This document shows, piece by piece, positions 48,474-55,625 of a stretch of DNA of 64,000 bases. Source of the stretch: Desulfobulbaceae bacterium (GTDB lineage: Bacteria; Desulfobacterota; Desulfobulbia; Desulfobulbales; Desulfocapsaceae); NCBI GenBank assembly GCA_009773475.1, contig WSXV01000002.1, positions 186,001 to 250,000 of the forward strand, read 5' to 3'. Every line of letters starts with the position of its first letter. The stretch's first letter is position 1. The position numbers and the translations under genes were made by a program. The notes beneath the pieces are model-generated. The model saw nothing but the letters and a program-made list of their open reading frames with translations, had not been told where the DNA came from and did not search any database.

Positions 48474-49409
48474 TCACTTCTTGCGGTGCTTGCGACCGAT
48501 TTCTTCCATGCCTTCAATGTACGAACCGAGCATGCCGTAGTGCGAAAGTATGCGAAACGGATTCCGTGTCGCTGCGTCGTGTTCATGACTGCTATCAATC
48601 TGGCACCATGAACAGTGTTCTTCTTCCGTGGTTAGTGGCTCTTTGCACGACGCGCAATACTGAGCACTTCTCGCAATCTCGACACCGTTGAAAGTAAACG
48701 AAGAACCCTCGGCATCAACAAAAAACGGTGTCGCGGATGACCTGCCCGTTTTGAACGTGTAGAAGTCGCAGCCAATCGACATGGCGATCTGGCGAAGGGT
48801 CTTGGCACTTTCGGGCGATGAACGTGAACCGCAAACTATTGCGGTCAAACACCTCTTCGGTACGTCCATCAAGATGAGGTCACCCACCTTGCGTGTCTCT
48901 TCCACGCGTACGATCATTCGGCGCTCCTGCTCGTAGCTCCAGCAAGTGGTCTTTGTATAGTAGGCGGCGCTGAAGACTCCTTTGTTCAGAAAGTAAACGT
49001 AGCGGGGCTTTCCGATCTCGTACGCGCGATAAAGGCTGTCGGTTAGGTCGTCATCGGGTGAGTCGCGGTAGTCAACATCGCCAAAGCCACTTTCAGGAAA
49101 GTTTTCCGAAAGCAGTTCTTCGTCGAACTCAAGGGCGAAGCCCTCTAAGTTTTGCGCGTAGTGCGCCCACATTGGGACGACCGACAGCGACTTCGAGAAA
49201 CATGTCGTGGGAAGTTGGGGAAGCTTTCCAACAGCATCCATGTAAAAGGCAAGGACCTCAGGCCGCTCATTGAAGTCAATAGTCAGGAAAAGCTCGTAAG
49301 GGTCATTGAAGTCCTTGGGGAATGAGCACTTCAGTGTGACAAGCTCCGTAGAGGCAAAGACCTTATTCACGTTTCCTGGACCAACATACTTGTAAAGATG
49401 CTTAGGCAT
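48474..49409 (-). CDS. Cassette gene: DUF2971 protein with C-terminal zinc ribbon
   Basis: The 311-residue protein has a DUF2971 domain: LYKYV at the start, FPKDFNDPYE, then CFSKSLSVVPMWAHYA and GFALEFDEEL, and later WSYEQERRMIV. DUF2971 proteins are often found in variable genome regions and their activity is not established. The C-terminus has two CxxC pairs (YCASCKEP, HCSWCQ) that should form a zinc ribbon. The gene lies directly between attC sites, ending two bases before its own attC. It is the fourth cassette from the integrase. The start is an ATG at 49409. Confidence 0.8.
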   Translation of the reverse strand: MPKHLYKYVGPGNVNKVFASTELVTLKCSFPKDFNDPYELFLTIDFNERPEVLAFYMDAVGKLPQLPTTCFSKSLSVVPMWAHYAQNLEGFALEFDEELLSENFPESGFGDVDYRDSPDDDLTDSLYRAYEIGKPRYVYFLNKGVFSAAYYTKTTCWSYEQERRMIVRVEETRKVGDLILMDVPKRCLTAIVCGSRSSPESAKTLRQIAMSIGCDFYTFKTGRSSATPFFVDAEGSSFTFNGVEIARSAQYCASCKEPLTTEEEHCSWCQIDSSHEHDAATRNPFRILSHYGMLGSYIEGMEEIGRKHRKK

Positions 49410-49431
49410 AGGCAGTGGTGGTGTTTGTGAC

Positions 49432-49498
49432 GCCTAACGTCTGAATTCACCGGACTGCGCGGCTTTTCGCGCAGGTCCGGTGGAATGATTTGTTAGCC
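49432..49498 (-). repeat. attC site of the third cassette
   Basis: On the minus strand the site runs from GGCTAAC to GTTAGGC. The arms CACCGGAC, CTGCGCG and CGCGCAG, GTCCGGTG pair around a short loop; 67 bases in all. The closing box matches GTTRRRY exactly. Confidence 0.9.
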
Positions 49499-49945
49499 TC
49501 ATAGCGCGGTGCATCTTGCGGAGAATTGCGCCGACAAGATCTCTTCGCCTGCCTTTGCAGAAGCGTCGTATTCAACATCAGAAATTAGAAGAACACTGTG
49601 CAGTTGTTTGGCCCCGAGCGTATGTAGCCACTGAAAATAAGGCCTGATGTTGGCGCTTACTTGTGCAACAGTTGTTTGGTTACCAGTTTCTTTCATCACG
49701 AAAACAAGAGTAATTTTCAAGTTTGAATCTGCGGCATATTTAGCCGCATGCACCATGGCGCCGATAAATGCCTTGCGTTCAGACTTCCTTTCGCTTTCCA
49801 AAATAAGATGAATTGCGCCAGAGGAATTTTTTACTGCTATGTCGGGCCGATAATTTCCATTGGAAGCAATATTGGTTCCTCGACTTGCTATGACATCGCC
49901 CTGGGCAAGTTTGTGGTCGAAGTTTTTAAATTCAGTATCACGCAT
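49499..49945 (-). CDS. Cassette gene: unrecognised protein, possible PD-(D/E)XK-like core
   Basis: The 148-residue protein has no family I can name. The stretch YRPDIAVKN followed nine residues later by LILESERKSERK resembles the D...E-x-K spacing of PD-(D/E)XK nucleases. The next helix-strand block (IGAMVHAAKYAADSNLKI, then LVFVMKE) also fits that fold. This is a weak hint. It is the third cassette, and its stop touches its attC. The start is an ATG at 49945, 14 bases after the previous attC. Confidence 0.6.
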   Translation of the reverse strand: MRDTEFKNFDHKLAQGDVIASRGTNIASNGNYRPDIAVKNSSGAIHLILESERKSERKAFIGAMVHAAKYAADSNLKITLVFVMKETGNQTTVAQVSANIRPYFQWLHTLGAKQLHSVLLISDVEYDASAKAGEEILSAQFSARCTAL

Positions 49946-49958
49946 GGGGCATCCAGAG

Positions 49959-50027
49959 GGCTAACGTAGAAGTAACTGGCGCTGCGCGGCTTTATTGCGC
50001 AGCGTCCGGTTGACTGCCAGGTTGGGC
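49959..50027 (-). repeat. attC site of the second cassette
   Basis: On the minus strand it opens with GCCCAAC and closes with GTTAGCC (one mismatch to GTTRRRY). The central arms GACGCTGCGCAA and CGCGCAGCGCC pair around TAAAGC. The opening part overlaps the last 12 codons of the cassette gene, so the gene ends inside its attC. Confidence 0.85.
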
Positions 50028-50834
50028 GGCAATTGCCTCGCCGATTCGCTTTGCAACGCGAAATTCAAGATCCGAGTAGCTCTTGTAGAGAATCACGTTG
50101 TAATCCTTTATGTCGAAGTGCAAGGTAGTTCCTTCGCGCGCAACCAAGATGACTTCCTTGCCGATCCCGTGAGCAAACCCAAGTTCGTAATAGACGTTGG
50201 GGCGCTCCGTGGAAATATCGCACACCAGAAACCTCGATCCTCTCAGATGTTCCAAGATCACGTCCGTAATCTTCTTTGAGTGTTCGATTTCATCGACGCG
50301 AACAGCTTCAATACCATGCTGTGCACTTGCCCTCTTTATTGCGTTAAGGGAATCTTCGAGGGTTGGGTCGGTGGCAGAAATACTCATCATGATGAAGGCC
50401 ACATTTGCTGTCTGTGGTCCATCAAACTTCGACGCCGTTTCGACACGAGAAGTGGCCCTACTTATCCAGAACGCACCTCCCGTCCCGATACTTGATGTCC
50501 ACTTTCCCTCGATTCGTTCTGCTTCAACCAGTTTTCCGATAACGGAAACATGGCCCAAGCTAACGACATCCGTTTGAACCACTACTCGTTGGCCGTTGAC
50601 GATGGCGGTGTGTGAGCGAGATTGATTGATGTTTTGGGGATTCGGGTCCATTTCTAAGTGCAACTGCTCATCCTCGAAAGTTCCCTTGTAGTCGTAGACG
50701 GATGCTCCGAACATCGGATCGTTTATGCGAACGGTGCCGCATAAGTTTCGCTGTTGCTGCGCGATCTCAACGAAAATGTCGGCGTTGTTAGTGCCAAGTA
50801 TTTTCCCTGCCCAATCACCTGCGATATCAGTCAT
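49992..50834 (-). CDS. Cassette gene: two-domain protein with TIR/deoxyribosyltransferase-like C-terminus
   Basis: The 280-residue protein has an N-terminal beta-rich domain (about 1-125, with GDWAGKILGTN and repeated strands) and a C-terminal domain (about 140-268). The latter contains ANVAFIMMSI, ILEHLRGSRFLVCDISTERPN-VYYELGFAHGIGKEVIL (read as two blocks: SRFLVCDISTERP and NVYYELGFAHGIGKEVIL). The D-I-x-x-E-R-x-N-V-x-Y-E-L-G pattern is shared by nucleoside 2-deoxyribosyltransferase-like and TIR-like domains, several of which act in defence by breaking NAD or nucleotides. The Glu in VYYELG would be catalytic. Function here is inference. It is the second cassette, with an ATG 18 bases after the previous attC. 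Confidence 0.72.
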   Translation of the reverse strand: MTDIAGDWAGKILGTNNADIFVEIAQQQRNLCGTVRINDPMFGASVYDYKGTFEDEQLHLEMDPNPQNINQSRSHTAIVNGQRVVVQTDVVSLGHVSVIGKLVEAERIEGKWTSSIGTGGAFWISRATSRVETASKFDGPQTANVAFIMMSISATDPTLEDSLNAIKRASAQHGIEAVRVDEIEHSKKITDVILEHLRGSRFLVCDISTERPNVYYELGFAHGIGKEVILVAREGTTLHFDIKDYNVILYKSYSDLEFRVAKRIGEAIAAQPGSQPDAAQ

Positions 50835-50851
50835 AAGGTCACTCCTTTGAC

Positions 50852-50916
50852 GCCCAACGACATGCTCACTGGACCCGCAAACAGCGCGGGTCCAGTGAGC
50901 ATGTCGTTGGTTAGCA
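50852..50916 (-). repeat. attC site of the first cassette, with near-perfect hairpin
   Basis: The site runs from TGCTAAC to GTTGGGC on the minus strand; the closing box fits GTTRRRY. Its arms, CCAACGACATGCTCACTGG plus ACCCGC and the complement, pair perfectly over 25 bases with no extra-helical base. Most attC sites have one or more unpaired bases that set strand choice, so this one is unusual. Confidence 0.82.
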
Positions 50917-50926
50917 CTTTATTATA

Positions 50927-51640
50927 TTAAATGAAGAACTTAATGAAACTACCAATTGTGGTTGCGAGAGAAATCGGTTCATATATTTTGCCTTTTACAA
51001 AGGTCAAAAATTGGCCTTGTTTAACAGCATTTTCAATCAGAAAGTGAATAGATTCATAATTATTTTTGTTCTCGGGCAATACGTTTTCAATTGAACTTAC
51101 AGCATTATTAATATGTGTTTTTAACTCTAGAAATGCCTTTTCAATATATTCATTTTTCAATTTAACAAGAAAACTATTGGTAATGGTATACTCAGCGGTT
51201 TGGAAGAATATTACGTAAGGCTCTCTAAAGTCATTTTGTATCTTGAACGTGTTTTTAATGAAATCATTGACTGTTTGTGGTGTTGAAAAAGGCCCGCATG
51301 AAGTCATATATTGAAACGTATTATTGCTTATATCAGGACGGTATACAGGTTTTTTCGTTACGGGCTTTTCAAAATAAAAGACACTAAGATATTGGCCAGA
51401 TAAGTCGTGAAGAGCATTCCAATAATCATGGTCTTTAAGTATTTTGGAAATCTGAGGGTTTTTATAATCATAAACAATAAATGCAAAAGCTAAGGCTCTA
51501 CCTGATGCATGATGGTCAGCACATGTTTTGAGTAGGTAATCTTTGAATTTGTCTTCATCGCCGAAGACTTTATCGTTATTGTAAGCAATTGGTATCATTT
51601 TATTTATGCTAACAAGTAATTCTATAGATCTGTATTTCAT
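50927..51640 (-). CDS. Cassette gene: unrecognised AT-rich protein
   Basis: The 237-residue protein (from the ATG at 51640) has no family I can name and is much richer in A and T than its neighbours, a sign of separate origin. It looks soluble, with mixed alpha and beta structure (ALAFAFIVYDYKNPQ, QYLSVFYFEKP, YVIFFQTAEYTI). Possible starts are a GTG at 51652, this ATG, or an ATG at 51598. The last is close to TGCTAAC (51607-51613), which on the minus strand reads GTTAGCA and could be the attI junction; if so, the cassette begins there. It is the first cassette next to the integrase. Confidence 0.6.
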   Translation of the reverse strand: MKYRSIELLVSINKMIPIAYNNDKVFGDEDKFKDYLLKTCADHHASGRALAFAFIVYDYKNPQISKILKDHDYWNALHDLSGQYLSVFYFEKPVTKKPVYRPDISNNTFQYMTSCGPFSTPQTVNDFIKNTFKIQNDFREPYVIFFQTAEYTITNSFLVKLKNEYIEKAFLELKTHINNAVSSIENVLPENKNNYESIHFLIENAVKQGQFLTFVKGKIYEPISLATTIGSFIKFFI

Positions 51641-51656
51641 CCAGATTCGCACAGCA

Positions 51657-51697
51657 AAAAAATGGGGACAGATCTGTTTTTGGAATTTTTTATTAGA
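51657..51697 (+). repeat. Right flanking direct repeat of the cassette array
   Basis: AAAAAATGGGGACAGATC, then TGTTTTTGGAATTTTTTATT, matches 48121-48158. It lies between the first cassette and the intI pseudogene. Confidence 0.6.
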
Positions 51698-51858
51698 AAT
51701 AAAAAAGATCCGTTCTCTTTTTTGAAGATGAGTGCCTATATTCTATATTTCCTTAGCGATGCTAAGTGATTGAATAGGGGAAGTCAAATAAAAAAAACAG
51801 GCCAAAATGTTGGCTAAATTTTTATCTTCGGCTGATGGATCGGGGCAGGATATGAGTT

Positions 51859-52384
51859 TTGGTCCGGGGTGGACAAGGGTTGAAAGCCGGACTGCTCTTT
51901 TGTCCACAGAATGTGGAAGACGAACTGTGGCGTCAGATGGAGGCGGTGAAGCTCCTGCCTCAGAAGGATCTTGAGGAAGGGGTCGGTGAGGTGTATATTT
52001 CAGAATCTCTGGCTGGAATAATTCCAGGTGCTGCTCGTGAAATTGGCTGGCAGTTGGTATTTCCGGCCAAATGGTGCTCCATCTATCCGCGTTCCGGTCG
52101 GGAGTTGCGTCACCATGTCCTTGAGTCCCGGTGGCAGAGGGCGGTAAAGCGGGCAGTGGTACAGGCCGGCATTGACAAAAAGGCCAGTTGTTATACCTTG
52201 CGTCATAGCTTTGCCACTCATATGCTGGAAAACGGGTGAGTATCCGGGTGCTTCTGAAGTTGCCGGGGAATGCCGACGTGAAAACTACCCCCAGATTTTT
52301 ACCCATGTCATGTCAGGGGATATCAAAAAGTTACAAGGTCCGCTGGAAATGTTGCCCCGGGGTGATCGATGCTATCAATCTTGA
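51859..52384 (+). pseudogene. intI: Integron integrase IntI, truncated and frameshifted
   Basis: From about 51919 the reading frame matches the C-terminal half of IntI: LPQKDLEEGVGEVY, then AAREIGWQLVFPA with YPRSGRELRHHVLES (the extra domain found only in integron integrases), then SCYTLRHSFATHMLENG with the catalytic His-x-x-Arg. A stop follows at 52237. The last part continues in other frames (NADVKTT, then PQIFTHVMSGDIKKLQ). The half of the gene before this, with the first catalytic Arg and Lys, is absent. The His of GH-(S/A)-D is Asn, and the catalytic Tyr in IYTHV is Phe. The protein cannot be active. Confidence 0.88.
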
Positions 52385-52419
52385 GTTTGACCGTAACTGG
52401 TTGAAAGGTTCATTTAATT

Positions 52420-54762
52420 TTGTCTGAAACGAAAAAAATAATCCCTGCCAAAACAGGGCGTCTGCGGAGCAGGTCGAGCGGCTGGAAGCTGTTGAAGATT
52501 GTGGTGCCGGTGGTGCTTGTGGTTGCCGTGGCCTTGGCCCTGTATGTGGCCTATCTGGACAAGATCATCCGCCACAAGTTTGACGGAAAGCGTTGGGCCT
52601 TGCCCGCTGTGGTCTATGCACGGCCCCTGGAATTATATCCTGGTCTGGCCCTTACCGCCCCCATGCTGGCTGCGGAGTTGCAGTTGGCCGGTTATCGGCA
52701 GGATAAGGCGGCAAAGGATCCGGGTGGCTACGACCTTGCAGGTAATGTCATCCGTCTTTCCACCAGGGAGTTTGCCTTTGCCGATGGCGTGGAGCAGTCG
52801 GCTCGCATCACCGTTGAGTTTTCCGGGTCTGCCGTCAAGAAAATCTCGCGCACTGATAACGGCGCCGAGCTGGCTCTGGCGCGCATTGATCCGGCCCGCA
52901 TCGGCAGTTTTCATCCCCTGGAAAATGAAGACCGGGTTGTCTATAAACGGGAAGAGCTGCCTGACCTGCTGGTCAAGACCTTGCTTGCGGTAGAGGATCA
53001 GCATTTTCAGACCCACTTCGGGGTTGATCCCTTGGGGATTTTGCGGGCCATGTTTGCCAATCTTCGGGCCGGCAAGACCGTCCAGGGCGGTAGCACCCTG
53101 ACCCAGCAACTGGTGAAGAATTTTTTCCTGAACAATGAGCGCACCCTGCAGCGCAAGTTCAATGAGCTGATCATGGCCCTGCTCATCGAGGCCCATTACA
53201 GCAAGGATGAGATCCTCACCGCCTATGCCAACGAGATTTTCCTTGGACAGGATCGGGGGCGGGCGGTGCATGGGTTTGGCCTGGCCAGTCAGTTTTATTT
53301 CCGCCGTGAATTAAAGGATCTCTCCGCCGCCCAGATGGCCATGCTGGTGGGGATGATCAAGGGCCCATCGTATTATGATCCGCGCCGCGAGCCCGAACGC
53401 TGCCTGCAGCGGCGGCAGGTGGTGCTCGATGTGATGCGATCGGAAGGGGTGATTTCCGACGAGCTTTATGCCACGGCCAAGGTCGCCGGTATGGAGAAGG
53501 GGGAAATGGTGCAGAGCGGGTTTAACCGCTACCCGGCCTTTCTCGATCTGGTGCGCCGTCAGTTGGGCGAGGAGTATCGTGAAGAGGACCTCACCTCCAA
53601 TGGCCTGAAGATCCTCACTACCCTTGATCCCCAGGTGCAGACCCAGGTGGAGAAGCATCTTCAGGAGACCATGGCGGCTTTGGAAAAACGAACCGGGGTT
53701 ACCGGTTTGGAAGGAGCCGTGATTGTCAGCAGCCGTGAGGGTGGAGAAATCCAGGCCGTGGCTGGCGGCCGTGAGGCCATGCAGTCCGGCTTTAACCGGG
53801 CCCTTGACGCCCATCGCCCCATCGGTTCACTTATTAAACCAGTGGTTTATCTGACCGCCTTGAACAACGGCTACACCCTGGCCACCCCGGTGGATGATAT
53901 CGTCTTGACCGTCTCTGCCGCCGGCGCCAAGGACTGGCGGCCAGCCAACTATGATAAAAAGGAACATGGCGTGGTGCCGTTCTATGAGGCACTGGCCCAC
54001 TCCTATAATTTGTCTACCGTCCGCATCGGGATGGATGTCGGGGTGGAAAAGGTGGTGGAGAATATCGGCCAGATGGGAATCAAGCGCGACTTCCAGCCCT
54101 ATCCTTCTTTTCTTCTGGGCACCGCGGAGATGTCACCCCTGGAGGTGGCGCGGATGTATCAGGTCTTTGCCACCGGCGGGTTTTATCAGCCCCAGCGGGT
54201 TATCAGCAGCGTGTTGACACTGGAGAACAAGGTCGTTCAACGCTTTGGGCTTTCCGTGGAACAGCGCTTTTCCCCGGAAAGCGTCTTCCTGCTCAATACC
54301 GCCCTGCAACGGGTGGTGAGTGAGGGAACGGCGAGGGGGCTTTCCCGTTCAATTCCGGAGACGGTAAAAGCCGCCGGCAAGACCGGAACCACCGATGAGC
54401 TGCGGGATAGCTGGTTTGCTGGCTATACCGGAGACCGGCTGGCCGTCGTCTGGGTCGGCTGCGATGACAACAAACCCACGAAGCTCACCGGCGCCAGCGG
54501 CGCCATGGTGGTCTGGGGCAAGATTATGCAGTCCCTGCATCCCCAACCGCTGGAGCTGACGGAACCGGAGGGGATTGAATGGGCCCGCATCAATCCCGAA
54601 TCCTATGGCTATTCCGATGAGGCTTCCCGGGCAGATGTGGTGCTGCCCTTTACGGCAGGAACCGTTCCTGCCGGGGCTGAGACTCCTTCGTCGTCAGGCG
54701 GAGAGGGGCAGGGGGGCAAGGGCCCTGAGCTCTGGAATACGATCCGCGACTGGTTTCAGTGA
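52420..54762 (+). CDS. mrcB: Bifunctional penicillin-binding protein 1b
   Basis: The 780-residue protein has one membrane helix (about 24-47), a UB2H-like domain (about 65-150), a GT51 glycosyltransferase (VEDQHFQTHFG near 190, GGSTLTQQLVKNFF near 222) and a transpeptidase with SLIK (Ser near 469), SYN near 528 and KTGT near 654. The UB2H domain places it with PBP1b rather than PBP1a. It polymerises and cross-links peptidoglycan. The start is a TTG; no in-frame ATG lies near, and GAAAGG is about 11 bases upstream. Its 5' end lies just after the intI remains. A TPR lipoprotein that may activate it follows at 54939. Confidence 0.93.
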   Translation: MSETKKIIPAKTGRLRSRSSGWKLLKIVVPVVLVVAVALALYVAYLDKIIRHKFDGKRWALPAVVYARPLELYPGLALTAPMLAAELQLAGYRQDKAAKDPGGYDLAGNVIRLSTREFAFADGVEQSARITVEFSGSAVKKISRTDNGAELALARIDPARIGSFHPLENEDRVVYKREELPDLLVKTLLAVEDQHFQTHFGVDPLGILRAMFANLRAGKTVQGGSTLTQQLVKNFFLNNERTLQRKFNELIMALLIEAHYSKDEILTAYANEIFLGQDRGRAVHGFGLASQFYFRRELKDLSAAQMAMLVGMIKGPSYYDPRREPERCLQRRQVVLDVMRSEGVISDELYATAKVAGMEKGEMVQSGFNRYPAFLDLVRRQLGEEYREEDLTSNGLKILTTLDPQVQTQVEKHLQETMAALEKRTGVTGLEGAVIVSSREGGEIQAVAGGREAMQSGFNRALDAHRPIGSLIKPVVYLTALNNGYTLATPVDDIVLTVSAAGAKDWRPANYDKKEHGVVPFYEALAHSYNLSTVRIGMDVGVEKVVENIGQMGIKRDFQPYPSFLLGTAEMSPLEVARMYQVFATGGFYQPQRVISSVLTLENKVVQRFGLSVEQRFSPESVFLLNTALQRVVSEGTARGLSRSIPETVKAAGKTGTTDELRDSWFAGYTGDRLAVVWVGCDDNKPTKLTGASGAMVVWGKIMQSLHPQPLELTEPEGIEWARINPESYGYSDEASRADVVLPFTAGTVPAGAETPSSSGGEGQGGKGPELWNTIRDWFQ

Positions 54763-54938
54763 TGTCAAAAACTTTTGGCAAATGAGGCTGATGCCTGAAG
54801 AATTTTCAGGATAGAGAAGGCGGAATGATGAGAAATCGATCCGTTGCCAGTGCCTGATCCCAAAACAGGGGTACCTTATCCCCTCTCTGTCAGGCTGAAG
54901 TTTTAGGTACGACAATGATCGAGTAAAAAAAGACGAAG

Positions 54939-55535
54939 ATGAATCAATTACGTGGTAAATATTTCAAGGCGTTGGCTGGCAAGATCGGGATGCTTATGGT
55001 CGTTGTCCTGTTTCTCCATGGCTGCTCGATGAAGCATTCCGTTGAATACCCAAGCAGGCCCGAACCTGCTCCGGTCCCTGTTCCCCGTCCCCGTCCAGCG
55101 CCTGCACCGACACCTGCCCCTATTCCTGCGCCTGCCCCTGATCCTATCCCTGAACCTGTCGCGGAAGACGTGCCTGAATCCAGTCCGGTCAGCATCCGAG
55201 AATCGGTACCGGTGGCAGTGGAAGGCAAAGCGGCTGGCGCCTTGCTTGCCAGTGCTCGGCAAAATGTGCGGGCCGGTGAGTTCAGCCAGGCTGAGATTAT
55301 GCTGGAGCGGGCCCTTCGGGTGGAGCCTCGGAATGCCCGGTTGTGGCATGAGATGGCGCAGGTGAAGTACTCCCAGAAGGATTATGCACAGGCGGTGCAG
55401 TTCTGTATCAAGTCCAATAGCCTGGCCGGGAAGGATTATTCTTTAATGCAGCAGAACTGGCTGCTGATGGAAAAAGCCTATATCGAGCTTGGAGAACCCG
55501 ATAAGGCCCGGCAGGTACGGATTAAAGCTGGTTGA
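54939..55535 (+). CDS. Proline-rich TPR lipoprotein, LpoP-like PBP1b activator candidate
   Basis: The 198-residue protein has a lipoprotein signal with lipobox LHGC (Cys 29). A Pro/Ala-rich linker (about 40-80, with repeated P-A-P and P-x-P) would span the periplasm. A TPR domain (about 95-195: ASARQNVRAGEFSQAEIMLE, MAQVKYSQKDYAQAV, AYIELGEPDKARQ) ends the protein. In Pseudomonas aeruginosa the outer-membrane lipoprotein LpoP, also a TPR protein encoded beside its PBP1b gene, activates that enzyme. The same layout and neighbour here support an equivalent role; that is inference. It lies 176 bases after mrcB. Confidence 0.75.
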   Translation: MNQLRGKYFKALAGKIGMLMVVVLFLHGCSMKHSVEYPSRPEPAPVPVPRPRPAPAPTPAPIPAPAPDPIPEPVAEDVPESSPVSIRESVPVAVEGKAAGALLASARQNVRAGEFSQAEIMLERALRVEPRNARLWHEMAQVKYSQKDYAQAVQFCIKSNSLAGKDYSLMQQNWLLMEKAYIELGEPDKARQVRIKAG

Positions 55536-55625
55536 TGGAAGTCGCCCTTTAGGTGTTGATTAAGTGTCAAGTCGTTTGATTTTTTAGGGAATTTTCCCGC
55601 AGCTCGTAGGTATTGATCGGTCGGT

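Larger units (their letters stand above)
48121..52384 (-). mobile_element. Fossil chromosomal integron: cassette array plus intI pseudogene
   Basis: From right to left: a truncated intI pseudogene (plus strand, 51859-52384), a short region where attI would lie, then cassettes read on the minus strand and separated by attC-like sites at 50852-50916, 49959-50027, 49432-49498 and 48346-48472. The integrase points away from the array, as in true integrons. Related direct repeats lie near both ends (48121-48158 and 51657-51697). With the integrase broken, the cassettes should move only if an integrase acts in trans. Confidence 0.85.
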
